Source of the DNA: an uncultured Paenibacillus sp.
GTDB taxonomy: Bacteria; Bacillota; Bacilli; Paenibacillales; Paenibacillaceae
Length of the DNA stretch: 50,341 nucleotides
Direction: 5' to 3'
Assembly: GCA_937895345.1 (NCBI GenBank)
Contig: CALAWP010000099.1
Span: forward strand, 1 to 50,341
The position numbers and the translations under genes were made by a program. Under the pieces are notes generated by a model. That model had not been told where the DNA came from, made no database searches, and was given only the letters and a program-made list of their open reading frames with translations. This document shows positions 34,191-42,400 of the stretch, piece by piece (positions within the stretch are counted from its first letter, which is position 1; every line of letters starts with the position of its first letter).

Positions 34191-34437
34191 TTTCGCGGTT
34201 GCTCGCCGCGCAAACGGGCGAGCGGCGTCCGGCCGCTGTCTGATAAAAAGTAATAGGCTGAAAATTAAGGTGTTAGTCCCGTAAAATAAAGGTTTAGACT
34301 GTCGGAAGTTATTAAGCGAATGGGCAATATAACCAGAACCATATTATAAATATAAGTTATCAATAAGATAAAAAAGTTAAAGCCTTGTTTATTGAGAATC
34401 TATGGTACTATACCACTATCTGGAAAGGGTGTTGGGA
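34191..34437. other. AT-rich intergenic stretch, no gene found
   Basis: The first 50 nt are still GC-rich (an imperfect inverted GCTCGCCGCGC/GGGCGAGCGGC pair at 34200-34226). From about 34245 the composition becomes sharply AT-rich and stays so through the DUF2332 gene. I see no ORF, insertion sequence or tRNA. TATAATA-type sequences near 34330-34350 could be promoters. Confidence 0.6.
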
Positions 34438-35463
34438 ATGTTGGATATCAATGTGCTGTCGGAACGTTTTAGGGTTTTTGCAGATAGGGAATGTAAAGAC
34501 TCAAGTAGTCTTTATGAACATCTCGCAGGGAACATTGCAAATGATTCGGACTTACTTAAACTAGCTGCACATTCGAAACCTGGACAGCCTGTACCTAACC
34601 TCTTACTTGGGGCAGTTCACTATCTGCTTTTAAAAGGGATAGAACATGAGTTGTCCGCGTATTATGCCAGCATAGTTAAAAAACCAAAGGAATCTTCAGG
34701 CGCTATAAATTGTTTTAAAGATTTTTGTGTGCAGAACGAAAGTGAGATTGTTCAACTTTTAGAAAACAAACTTGTCCAAACTAATGAAGTTAGACGTTGT
34801 GCCTATTTATACCCTAGCTTTTGTCGTATTTATAAAATAGCAAAGAAGCCGTTAACCCTTATAGAAATAGGAACAAGTGCGGGTCTGCAACTCCTATGGG
34901 ACAAATATACCTACTGCTATACATCCAATCAAAAGCATGGATCTGAACATTCGACGTTAGAGATAAGTGCAGAAATTAGAGGAGATAATTTCCCATTTTT
35001 GTATGAGCAAAGTCCTCCTGTCGCACGCAGAATCGGTTTGGATCTACACGTAAATAACCTGAACGACTCTGAAGATTACCTTTGGCTAAAAGCATTGATA
35101 TGGCCTGAACATAAAGAGCGTAATGCGAATTTTGAAAAAGCTGCTCATTGCCTGAAAAGCCAGCCTATTGAGCTAATTGAAGGAGACGGGGTGTCCATTC
35201 TTCCGGAAATTGTCCCAACCGTTTCACATGATTCATCAATATGCATTTATCATACACATGTGGCCAATCAGATACCGGCAGATGCTAAGAAGAAATTAAG
35301 TGAGCAAATTCAATTTTTGGGTAAAGAACGGGAAGTGTTTCATCTCTATAACAATATGTGGGACCTGGACCTTCATCTTGATTACTACGTTAATGGGAAT
35401 GAATATTGTGAAACGCTAGCAGAAACAGATGGGCACGGTCGTTGGTTTAAGTGGAAATTATGA
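34438..35463 (+). CDS. DUF2332 domain-containing protein
   Basis: A 341-residue protein of the DUF2332 family. Recognisable segments: HSKPGQPVPNLLLGAVHYLLL, YPSFCRIYKIAKKPLTLIEIGTSAGLQLLWDKY, which looks like a SAM-binding Rossmann loop (EIGTSAGLQL), and HTHVANQIP near the C-terminus. A methyltransferase-like fold is likely but no activity is known. The gene is AT-rich and uses A/T-ending codons, unlike its GC-rich neighbours, which indicates horizontal gain. The ATG at 34438 is preceded by AAAGGG. Confidence 0.85.
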   Translation: MLDINVLSERFRVFADRECKDSSSLYEHLAGNIANDSDLLKLAAHSKPGQPVPNLLLGAVHYLLLKGIEHELSAYYASIVKKPKESSGAINCFKDFCVQNESEIVQLLENKLVQTNEVRRCAYLYPSFCRIYKIAKKPLTLIEIGTSAGLQLLWDKYTYCYTSNQKHGSEHSTLEISAEIRGDNFPFLYEQSPPVARRIGLDLHVNNLNDSEDYLWLKALIWPEHKERNANFEKAAHCLKSQPIELIEGDGVSILPEIVPTVSHDSSICIYHTHVANQIPADAKKKLSEQIQFLGKEREVFHLYNNMWDLDLHLDYYVNGNEYCETLAETDGHGRWFKWKL

Positions 35464-35498
35464 TTTGGCATTTAATTATCGGGAAACGTTAGATCAAT

Positions 35499-35546
35499 AA
35501 ACAGCGACAGTCCAGGATTATTTTCTCGTCTTGGCTGTCGCTGTTT
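35499..35546 (+). terminator. Terminator after the DUF2332 gene
   Basis: AAACAGCGACAG (35499-35510) and CTGTCGCTGTTT (35535-35546) form a perfect 12-bp stem; the loop adds CCA/TGG pairing. CTATTTTC follows. Confidence 0.85.
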
Positions 35547-35936
35547 CTATTTTCAAAAAAGTCCAATTCTTTATTTCTTCGATCGGCCGCGGCTGCTCAA
35601 ATGCGAATTATGTCGGCCTATCCAGCCTTACGTCGAGCGGACTCTAATCGTATACCTAAATATTATAATTAAAATTTATTAATGAAAATACGGATTAAAC
35701 GAGATTTTATTTATAAGAAAGTCTTATATAACATACTTCACGGTCCTTGTAAAACGTTCAGATCGGGAAGATGCGGAAGGATACGGCCGGAATAAGGAGG
35801 ACCCGCCGGGTGAGCTGCGCTTAGCGGGAAATAGCCTGGAATTGGAAGGAATACGGGAAGTGACTGGAAATGACCTCCCAGGGAATCCATGGTAGCCTTT
35901 TAAGTGTTCAAAAAACTTGAAAGGTTGTGATGCCAG
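35547..35936 (+). other. Long leader/control region of the ectoine locus, no gene
   Basis: About 390 nt without a plausible gene. The first part, to about 35740, is very AT-rich; the rest is purine-rich and could fold (GGGAAGT near 35857 with ACCTCCC near 35874). TATAAT is present at 35664-35669 but without a clear -35. No SigB-type GTTT/GGGTAT pair is convincing. Regulation of the locus by osmotic stress is expected but the control site cannot be named from sequence, apart from the inverted repeat listed next. Confidence 0.5.
35712..35728. promoter_or_regulatory. TATAAGA-AAG-TCTTATA inverted repeat, candidate operator
   Basis: A perfect 7-3-7 inverted repeat 208 nt before ehuB, in the only AT-rich patch of the ehu-ect upstream region. 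Its size fits a dimeric repressor such as the MarR-type EctR regulators of ectoine genes, but no ectR-like gene lies next to it. Confidence 0.4.
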
Positions 35937-36827
35937 GTGAAAGCAAAATGGCTTGCTCTGCCGCTGGCGCTGATGTTGGCGCTTGTATCGGCGTGCGGGC
36001 AAGGAAACAACGGAGGTTCGGGCGGCAGCGGCGGCGAGCCGCAATCGACGTTGGAAAGGCTGCGGGAGCAAGGGTATGTGACCGTAGGCTTTGCGGGCGA
36101 GACGCCTTACGCTTACAAGGACGAAAACGGGGAGTTGACGGGCGAGGCCGTAGAAATCGCGAGAGTGATTCTGAACCGGCTCGGCATCGAAGAAATTCGC
36201 GGAGAGCTGACGGAATTCAATTCGCTCATCGCGGGCCTTGGCTCGAAACGGTTCGATATGATTACGGCCGGCATGTTTATTAACCCGGATCGCTGCGCGG
36301 CCGTACTGTTCGCGGATCCGGAATACAGCATCGGCGAAGGACTGGCGGTCAAAGCGGGCAACCCGCTCGGACTGAACAGCTACGAAGCGATCGCGGCGAA
36401 TCCGGACGCGAAAGTGGCGGTTATGGCGGGAGCCGTGGAGATCGGTTACTTGAAAGCGTCCGGCGTGACGGAAAAGCAAATGGAAATCGTGCCGGATCAG
36501 ACGGCAGCGTTCAGCGCATTGCAAGCCGGAAGGGCGGATGCCGTCACGATGACGGGACCCGCGCTGCAAGCGAAGCTGGACGATGCGAACGATGCCGGCA
36601 TCGAAAGGGTGATGGACTTCGTGCAACCCGTCGTCGACGGCCAAAGCGTTCGAGGGTACGGCGCCAGCGCGTTCCGGCAGGACGACGCCTCGTTCCGTGA
36701 CGCGTTTAACGAGGAGTTGAACAAAATGAAGGAAAGCGGCGAGCTGCTGGAGATTCTGGAGCGGTTCGGCTTTACGGAGCAGGAACTGCCGGGAGACGTT
36801 ACGGCTGAGCAGCTGTGCGAAGGCTGA
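35937..36827 (+). CDS. ehuB: Ectoine/hydroxyectoine ABC transporter substrate-binding lipoprotein EhuB
   Basis: A 296-residue lipoprotein. The signal is MKAKWLALPLALMLALVSAC with the lipidated Cys at residue 20, followed by a Gly/Ser linker and a family-3 solute-binding domain (LREQGYVTVGFAGETPYAYKDENGELTGEAVEIARVIL, then FDMITAGMFINPDRC). It captures ectoine and hydroxyectoine outside the membrane for EhuCD/EhuA. The start is GTG. ehuC follows within 5 nt. As the first gene it sits behind a long leader. The call rests on family similarity plus the ectABCD genes downstream. Confidence 0.88.
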   Translation: MKAKWLALPLALMLALVSACGQGNNGGSGGSGGEPQSTLERLREQGYVTVGFAGETPYAYKDENGELTGEAVEIARVILNRLGIEEIRGELTEFNSLIAGLGSKRFDMITAGMFINPDRCAAVLFADPEYSIGEGLAVKAGNPLGLNSYEAIAANPDAKVAVMAGAVEIGYLKASGVTEKQMEIVPDQTAAFSALQAGRADAVTMTGPALQAKLDDANDAGIERVMDFVQPVVDGQSVRGYGASAFRQDDASFRDAFNEELNKMKESGELLEILERFGFTEQELPGDVTAEQLCEG

Positions 36828-36832
36828 TCGCC

Positions 36833-37483
36833 GTGGACGTTCCGATATGGAAATGGCTGTCGTTCCTGATGGACGGGGCGGCGGTGACCGTTAAGCTGAC
36901 GTTGTGGTCCGGCGCGCTGGCGATGCTGCTCGCGGCATTAAGCGGCATCGGCAAATTGTCGGCATGGCGTCCGGTCCGGCTGTTGTCCGGCATTTACGTC
37001 GAGCTGTTTCGCGCTTCGTCCCTGCTGGTGCTGCTGTTCTGGGTTTATTTTGCACTTCCCGTCGCGGGTGTGGAGCTGTCCAAGCATTGGGCGGCCGTTC
37101 TCGCCATCGGCCTGAATATCGGCGCCTACGGAGCCGAGATCGTGCGAAGCTCCCTTCTGGCGATCGATCGCGGGCAATACGAAGCATGCACGGCTCTCAA
37201 TCTGCATCCGTTTACGCGGTTTCGAAAGGTCGTGCTGCCTCAAGCGTTCGTGCGCATGGTGGCGCCGATGGGCAATCTGTGGATTGAAATGCTCAAATCG
37301 ACCTCGCTCGTCTATTTGATCGCTACCGCGGATTTGACGTACGAAGCGATGGTGCTGCGCAACAACTATTACAATGAAACGCCGCTTATACTCGGGCTGC
37401 TGCTTTTGATTTATTTTGCGATGTCGTCTTGCATTTCCGTTACGGCCAGACTGCTGGAACGCAAGCTGACGGCGTGGAGGTGA
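36833..37483 (+). CDS. ehuC: Ectoine/hydroxyectoine ABC permease EhuC
   Basis: A 216-residue His/Glu-type polar amino acid permease with five hydrophobic helices and the EAA-like loop (YEACTALNLHPFTRFRKVVLPQAFVRMVAPMGN). It forms the pore with EhuD. GTG 36833 is chosen: it starts 5 nt after ehuB and gives the usual MDVPIWKWLSFLMDG N-terminus. An alternative start at 36815 would overlap ehuB. Confidence 0.87.
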   Translation: MDVPIWKWLSFLMDGAAVTVKLTLWSGALAMLLAALSGIGKLSAWRPVRLLSGIYVELFRASSLLVLLFWVYFALPVAGVELSKHWAAVLAIGLNIGAYGAEIVRSSLLAIDRGQYEACTALNLHPFTRFRKVVLPQAFVRMVAPMGNLWIEMLKSTSLVYLIATADLTYEAMVLRNNYYNETPLILGLLLLIYFAMSSCISVTARLLERKLTAWR

Positions 37484-37489
37484 CGGAGC

Positions 37490-38155
37490 GTGTGGAGCTG
37501 GTCTTACGCATGGGAGCTGGTCCCCGTCTTTCTCGACGCGCTGACGGTCACGCTAGCGGCAACGGTGTGCGGATTCGCGCTGGCCGTCGCCGTCGGGCTG
37601 CTGCTCGCGGGTCTGACCCGTTCGCCGTTGAAGGCGGTCCGATACCCGGCGGTTGCCGTCGTCGATTTTGTCCGGAGCACGCCGCTGCTCGTCCAGCTGC
37701 TGTTTTTGTACTACAGCTTGCCGATGATTACGCCATTTGCGATGTCCGCGTTTCTGACCGGCGTTCTCGGTCTGGGGCTGCATTACGGTACATATTTGTC
37801 GGAGGTGTTCCGTTCTGCAGTCGATGCGCTGCCGAAGGGGCAATGGGAGGCGTCGAGAGCGCTTAATTTGTCCAGAGCGAGAACCTGGATGTCCATCGTG
37901 CTGCCGCAGGCGATTCCGCCGGTGCTTCCGATCATGGGCAATTATTTGATCGTCGTGTTCAAGGAAACGCCGACGCTGTCGGCCATTACGCTGATGGAGC
38001 TGCTGATGACCGCGAAGAACGAAACGTCCGCTTCGTTTCGGGCGTTCGAGCCGTATACGGTTGCCGGCGCGCTGTTTTTGGCCGTCAGCCTGCTCATGTC
38101 CGTCCTGTTCCGGAGACTTGAGTCGCGGCTGAATCTGCAAGGAGGGAAACGATGA
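37490..38155 (+). CDS. ehuD: Ectoine/hydroxyectoine ABC permease EhuD
   Basis: A 221-residue permease paired with EhuC. Five hydrophobic helices; the EAA loop is WEASRALNLSRARTWMSIVLPQAIPPVLPIMGN, the contact for the EhuA ATPase. GTG start behind GGAGGTGACGGAGC. It overlaps the next gene by ATGA. Confidence 0.87.
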   Translation: MWSWSYAWELVPVFLDALTVTLAATVCGFALAVAVGLLLAGLTRSPLKAVRYPAVAVVDFVRSTPLLVQLLFLYYSLPMITPFAMSAFLTGVLGLGLHYGTYLSEVFRSAVDALPKGQWEASRALNLSRARTWMSIVLPQAIPPVLPIMGNYLIVVFKETPTLSAITLMELLMTAKNETSASFRAFEPYTVAGALFLAVSLLMSVLFRRLESRLNLQGGKR

Positions 38156-39048
38156 ATGCCATAGAGGAATCGAACAAATTAAGCGAACATTCCGAATGTT
38201 CTGCCGAAAGCGGCGGCGAGACGGAAAACGAGCGGCGCAAGTTATCCGATACCGCACCAGGAGCTGCCGCCGAACCGGCAAGCGAGCCGATCGTCCGCTA
38301 CAGCAAGGTGACGAAGCGCTTCGGGGAGCTGGAGGTGATCAAGGGGATCGACTTGACGCTGAATGCCGGCGAAAAGCTGGCGCTTATCGGGCCGAGCGGT
38401 TCGGGCAAAACGACGCTCGGGCGCATGCTCATGACGCTGGAGAGGCCGAGCGGCGGCGTCATTACGGTGGACGGCGAGCCGTTGTGGCACCGCCGGGACC
38501 GCAAAGGGCGCATGGCGCCCGCTAACGAAAAGCATTTGCGCCGAATGCGGGAGAAGATCGGGATGGTGTTCCAGCATTTCAATCTGTTTCCCCATCTGAC
38601 GGTGCTGGGCAACGTGACGCTGGCGCCCGTCACGGTGTTGAAGCTCGGCAAGGAGGAAGCGCGGGCGCGAGCGGTCGACATGCTCCGCAAGGTAGGCCTG
38701 GAGTCGAAGCTGGATGCGTATCCTTCGCAATTGTCGGGCGGTCAGAAGCAGCGCGTGGCGATTGCCAGGGCATTGGTCATGCAGCCGAAAGTTGTCGTGT
38801 TCGACGAGGTGACGTCCGCGCTCGATCCCGAGCTGGTCGGAGAGGTGCTGGAGGTCATTCGCGAAATTGCGGCGGAAGGAGAGACCGCCATGATGCTCAT
38901 TACGCATGAAATGGATTTTGCGCGGGAAATCGCCGACCGCGTCGTATTCGGGGCTGAAGGACGAATCGTGGAGGAAGGTCCGCCGGAGGAGTTGTTCGGT
39001 TCGCCGAAAAGCGAGCGGCTGCGAGCGTTTCTGAACCGCTTTTTGTAA
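38152..39048 (+). CDS. ehuA: Ectoine/hydroxyectoine ABC ATPase EhuA
   Basis: A 298-residue polar amino acid-type ATPase. Walker A GPSGSGKTT near residue 82, a Q-loop in VFQHFNLFPHLT, the LSGGQKQRVAIARAL signature and Walker B VVFDEVTSALDPE. It has an unusual N-terminal extension of about 45 mostly polar residues before the ATPase fold begins at IVRYSKVTKRFG. The extension is probably real because AGGAGG sits 7 nt before its ATG. Energises ectoine import through EhuBCD. Confidence 0.87.
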   Translation: MNAIEESNKLSEHSECSAESGGETENERRKLSDTAPGAAAEPASEPIVRYSKVTKRFGELEVIKGIDLTLNAGEKLALIGPSGSGKTTLGRMLMTLERPSGGVITVDGEPLWHRRDRKGRMAPANEKHLRRMREKIGMVFQHFNLFPHLTVLGNVTLAPVTVLKLGKEEARARAVDMLRKVGLESKLDAYPSQLSGGQKQRVAIARALVMQPKVVVFDEVTSALDPELVGEVLEVIREIAAEGETAMMLITHEMDFAREIADRVVFGAEGRIVEEGPPEELFGSPKSERLRAFLNRFL

Positions 39049-39059
39049 GTCGACATAAC

Positions 39060-39626
39060 ATGCATGCCGGCGAACCGGGGAAGGAGGTGTTGCACATAGA
39101 AACCGATTTGGCGGGAAAATGGATCGTGCGCGCTCCGTTTCCGGAGGACGGACAGCGCATATGGAAATTGGTGCGGGATGCGGGTACGCTCGATCTGAAT
39201 TCCGCGTACTGCTACATTTTGCTAAGCGATTTGTTTCGGGACACCTGCGTCGTTGCTGAACTTAACGGCGAAGTCGCCGGGGCGCTTACCGCATTCCGCA
39301 AGCCGGCCGAGCCGGATACGCTCTTCGTCTGGCAAGTCGCCGTCGGCAAGGCGTACCGGGGCAAAGGGTTGGCCAAAGCGATGTTCAAGCATTTGACGGC
39401 CCGCGAAGCATGCCGCGGCGTCCGTTACGTGGAGGCGACGATCGGGCCCGGCAACGCAGCTTCCCGGGCGCTGTTTATCGGCATGGCCAACGAATGGGAA
39501 GCGCCGTGCCGCATCGCGGAGCAATACGGCTCCGGCCTGTTCCCCGATTCGGAGAAGCACGAAGACGAGCTGCAATTTCGTATCGGACCCATCGAACGTT
39601 TCGATACGAACATAGCCTGGTCATAA
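39060..39626 (+). CDS. ectA: Diaminobutyrate acetyltransferase EctA
   Basis: A GNAT enzyme that makes N-gamma-acetyl-L-2,4-diaminobutyrate from diaminobutyrate and acetyl-CoA, step 2 of ectoine synthesis. Conserved segments: WKLVRDAGTLDLNSAYCYILL, FVWQVAVGKAYRGKGLAKAMF (acetyl-CoA loop) and EATIGPGNAASRALF. The frame opens at ATG 39060, which lacks a ribosome site. A strong AAGGAGG ends at 39087 and points to an ATA codon at 39096, a rare but possible start; the protein would then be 176 residues. Enzyme identity is certain; the start is open. Confidence 0.88.
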   Translation: MHAGEPGKEVLHIETDLAGKWIVRAPFPEDGQRIWKLVRDAGTLDLNSAYCYILLSDLFRDTCVVAELNGEVAGALTAFRKPAEPDTLFVWQVAVGKAYRGKGLAKAMFKHLTAREACRGVRYVEATIGPGNAASRALFIGMANEWEAPCRIAEQYGSGLFPDSEKHEDELQFRIGPIERFDTNIAWS

Positions 39627-39689
39627 ACAAAACGGCGGTCGCCGCGAAAAGGGCGGCCACCGACTATCGAATTACGAGGAGGAACGCCT

Positions 39690-40997
39690 ATGAACGCCAA
39701 AACCGGCAACGCCAAGGCGCTGGGAGTATTCGATCGATACGAGTCGGAGGTTAGAAGCTACTGCCGCTCCTTTCAAACGGTGTTTGCCAAAGCGAGCAAC
39801 GCGATGCTGTGGGACAAGGAAGGAAAAAGCTACATCGATTTTTTTGCGGGAGCGGGAGCGCTGAATTACGGGCACAACAACGAAAAAATGAAAGCGAAAG
39901 TGATGGATTATTTGAAGAACGACGGCATTACGCACAGCCTGGATATGGCCACGGAGGCCAAGGAAACGTTTCTGCTCCGCTTTCAGGAGCTGATTCTGCA
40001 GCCGCGCGGGTTGAACTATAAGGTGATGTTCCCGGGACCGACGGGCACCAATTCCGTCGAAAGCGCGTTAAAGCTGGCCCGCAAGGCAACGGGAAGGACG
40101 AACGTCGTCGTCTTCACGAATGCGTTCCATGGCATGAGCCTCGGTTCTTTGGCGGCGACCGGCAACGCCTTCAAGCGAGGCGGCGCAGGCATTGCTCTGA
40201 ACGGCACGACGTTTCTGCCGTACGACGGTTATTTGGGGCCGATGGTCGATACGACGCTGATGCTGGAGAAGCTGCTGGATGATCCCGGCAGCGGCATCGA
40301 TACGCCGGCGGCGGTCATGCTGGAGACGCTGCAAGGCGAAGGCGGGCTGAATGCGGCAAGCGCCAAATGGCTGCGCAATCTGGAAACGATCTGCCGCAAG
40401 CGGGGCATCCTGCTAATCGTGGACGACGTGCAAATGGGCTGCGGCCGCACGGGGACGTTCTTCAGCTTCGAGGAAGCGGGAATCCGTCCCGACATCGTCT
40501 GCCTGTCCAAGTCGATCGGCGGCTTCGGCCTTCCGATGGCCATCACGCTGATCAGGCCGCAGCACGACATATGGGGCCCAGGGGAACATAACGGCACGTT
40601 CCGGGGCAACAATCTCGCTTTCGTCGCCGCAACGGAGGCGCTGGAATATTGGAGAACGGGCGAACTGGAACGGCAAACGGCGGTGCATGCGGGCACAATC
40701 CGCAAGACGCTCGAAAGGCTGTCGGCCCAATACAAGGATCTTATTGCTGAAGTGAGGGGTAAAGGACTCATTCAAGGATTGGTGTTCAAAAAGCCGGACG
40801 ATGCCGCCAAACTGTGCCGCGAAGCGTTCCATCGGGGCGTCATTATGGAAACGTCGGGGCCAAGGGACGAGGTGGCTAAGCTGATGCCGCCGCTCACGAT
40901 TGAGCCGGACTTGCTGAGGGAAGGGTTGACCCGGCTGGAGGCCGCCCTCGAAGCGCTGGCTTTGACCGGCAAACCGATAGTGCAAGCCTTAAGGTAA
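39690..40997 (+). CDS. ectB: Diaminobutyrate-2-oxoglutarate transaminase EctB
   Basis: A 435-residue class III aminotransferase making L-2,4-diaminobutyrate from aspartate semialdehyde with glutamate. It has FPGPTGTNSVESALKLARKATGR (PLP phosphate contacts), NAFHGMSLGSLAATGN, LIVDDVQMGCGRTGTFFSFEEAGI and the PLP-binding Lys in CLSKSIGGFGLPMAI (about residue 273). Ribosome site GAGGAGG 6 nt upstream. It is the second biosynthetic gene of the ectoine operon, 63 nt after ectA. Confidence 0.93.
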   Translation: MNAKTGNAKALGVFDRYESEVRSYCRSFQTVFAKASNAMLWDKEGKSYIDFFAGAGALNYGHNNEKMKAKVMDYLKNDGITHSLDMATEAKETFLLRFQELILQPRGLNYKVMFPGPTGTNSVESALKLARKATGRTNVVVFTNAFHGMSLGSLAATGNAFKRGGAGIALNGTTFLPYDGYLGPMVDTTLMLEKLLDDPGSGIDTPAAVMLETLQGEGGLNAASAKWLRNLETICRKRGILLIVDDVQMGCGRTGTFFSFEEAGIRPDIVCLSKSIGGFGLPMAITLIRPQHDIWGPGEHNGTFRGNNLAFVAATEALEYWRTGELERQTAVHAGTIRKTLERLSAQYKDLIAEVRGKGLIQGLVFKKPDDAAKLCREAFHRGVIMETSGPRDEVAKLMPPLTIEPDLLREGLTRLEAALEALALTGKPIVQALR

Positions 40998-41016
40998 CGA
41001 ATGGAGGAACGATACG

Positions 41017-41400
41017 ATGATCGTCAAACATCTGAACGAAATTATCGACACGAAACACGATATCGACACGGCGACCTGGAATTCCAGAAGGCTGCTGCTC
41101 CGAAGCGACGGCATGGGATTTTCGCTGCACGACACGATTATTAAAGCCGGAACCGAAACGCTCATCTGGTACCGCCATCATGTCGAAGCCGTCTATTGCA
41201 TCGAAGGGGAAGGCGAGATCGAGGTGGTCGGCGGGGCGGCGTATCCGATCTCGCCGGGCATGATGTATGCGCTGAACGGCCATGAGAAGCACCTGCTGCG
41301 GGCCCGTTCGCAAATGCGCATGGTGTGCGTCTTCAACCCGCCGCTCACCGGCGAAGAGGTCCACGACGAGGAAGGGGTATATCCGGCTGCGCAGGACTGA
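41017..41400 (+). CDS. ectC: Ectoine synthase EctC
   Basis: A 127-residue cupin that cyclises N-gamma-acetyl-diaminobutyrate to ectoine with loss of water. Seen: DGMGFSLHDTIIKAGTETLIWYRHHVEAVYCIEGEGEIE, the EctC cupin signature with metal-contacting Glu, Tyr and His, and FNPPLTGEEVHDEEGVYP at the C-terminus. Ribosome site GGAGG 9 nt before ATG. ectB ends 19 nt upstream. Confidence 0.93.
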   Translation: MIVKHLNEIIDTKHDIDTATWNSRRLLLRSDGMGFSLHDTIIKAGTETLIWYRHHVEAVYCIEGEGEIEVVGGAAYPISPGMMYALNGHEKHLLRARSQMRMVCVFNPPLTGEEVHDEEGVYPAAQD

Positions 41401-41475
41401 TCGATCCTATCGAATATCTGTACGAACCCTGCCTGCACGAGAATCGAATCAGGATAATAAAAAGGAGATGATCGT

Positions 41476-42384
41476 ATGATGAACGCCAACGCCAATATTA
41501 ATCGTTTAGCCGCCCAAGCGGCCGCCGACCGTTATCCTTCCCGCGTATCCGACCGTCCCGAGATGACGGACCGGCTGGATCCGGTCGTATACGGTAGGCC
41601 GACGCCGGAATGTCCGCTGACCGAGGAGCAATTTTCGTTTTATGAGCGCAACGGCTATTTGTTCCTGGAGCAATATTTTTCGGAGGAAGAAGTGGGAGCG
41701 TGGCGCGCGGAGCTGAAACGGATGCAGGAGCAATACCGCGACCGCGACGCCGAATTCGTCATTCGCGAGCCCGGCGGCCGCGAGGTCCGTTCCGTATTTG
41801 CGGTGCATGATCATAACGACGTCTTCCGCCGGCTGGCCTCGCATCCGAAGCTGACTTCCATCACCGATGCGCTGCTCGGTTCCGAAACGTACATTCATCA
41901 ATCCCGGATCAATTTCAAACCCGGATTTACCGGCAAGGAATTTTATTGGCATTCGGACTTTGAAACGTGGCATGTGGAAGACGGCATGCAGGCCATGCGG
42001 GCGCTCAGCTGCTCGATCGCGCTCAGCGACAACCATCCGTTCAACGGCCCGCTGATGGTTATGCCGGGCTCGCACCGCAAGTTTGTGTCGTGCGTCGGAC
42101 AAACGCCGGAAAATCATTACAAGGAGTCGCTGAGGAAGCAGGAATACGGCGTCCCCGACCAGGAAAGCCTTACTGCGCTTGCCGAGCGGCACGGCATCGC
42201 GACGCCGACGGGCAAAGCCGGCTCCGTGTTGCTCTTCGACTGCAATCTGATGCACGGCTCGTCCAGCAACATTTCTCCGTATCCTCGGAGCAATGTGTTT
42301 CTGGTCTACAACAGCGTCCATAACCGGCTAGTCGAGCCGTTCTCCGGGCAGCGTCCGAGACCGGGCTACATCGCGGCCCGCTAG
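41476..42384 (+). CDS. ectD: Ectoine hydroxylase EctD
   Basis: A 302-residue Fe(II)/2-oxoglutarate dioxygenase that turns ectoine into 5-hydroxyectoine. The iron facial triad is visible: His159 and Asp161 in FYWHSDFETWHVEDGMQAMR, and His260 in DCNLMHGSSSNISPYPR, with the 2-oxoglutarate-binding Arg nearby (PRSN). AAAGGAG lies 9 nt before the ATG. Its presence means the host can make the heat-protective hydroxylated solute as well. It lies 75 nt after ectC, slightly longer than other gaps in the operon. Confidence 0.93.
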   Translation: MMNANANINRLAAQAAADRYPSRVSDRPEMTDRLDPVVYGRPTPECPLTEEQFSFYERNGYLFLEQYFSEEEVGAWRAELKRMQEQYRDRDAEFVIREPGGREVRSVFAVHDHNDVFRRLASHPKLTSITDALLGSETYIHQSRINFKPGFTGKEFYWHSDFETWHVEDGMQAMRALSCSIALSDNHPFNGPLMVMPGSHRKFVSCVGQTPENHYKESLRKQEYGVPDQESLTALAERHGIATPTGKAGSVLLFDCNLMHGSSSNISPYPRSNVFLVYNSVHNRLVEPFSGQRPRPGYIAAR

Positions 42385-42400
42385 CCGCCCCGAGTCCTCT

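Noticed and set aside
34245..35500. DUF2332 gene as a further integron-like cassette
   Set aside because: GTTAG-like words occur on both sides (near 34272 and 35489), but no paired inverted-repeat arms accompany them.
38185..38201. GAACATTC-C-GAATGTTC palindrome inside ehuA as a LexA (SOS) box
   Set aside because: The LexA box of Bacillota needs GAAC-N4-GTTC; here the half-sites are 9 nt apart, and the site lies within coding sequence.
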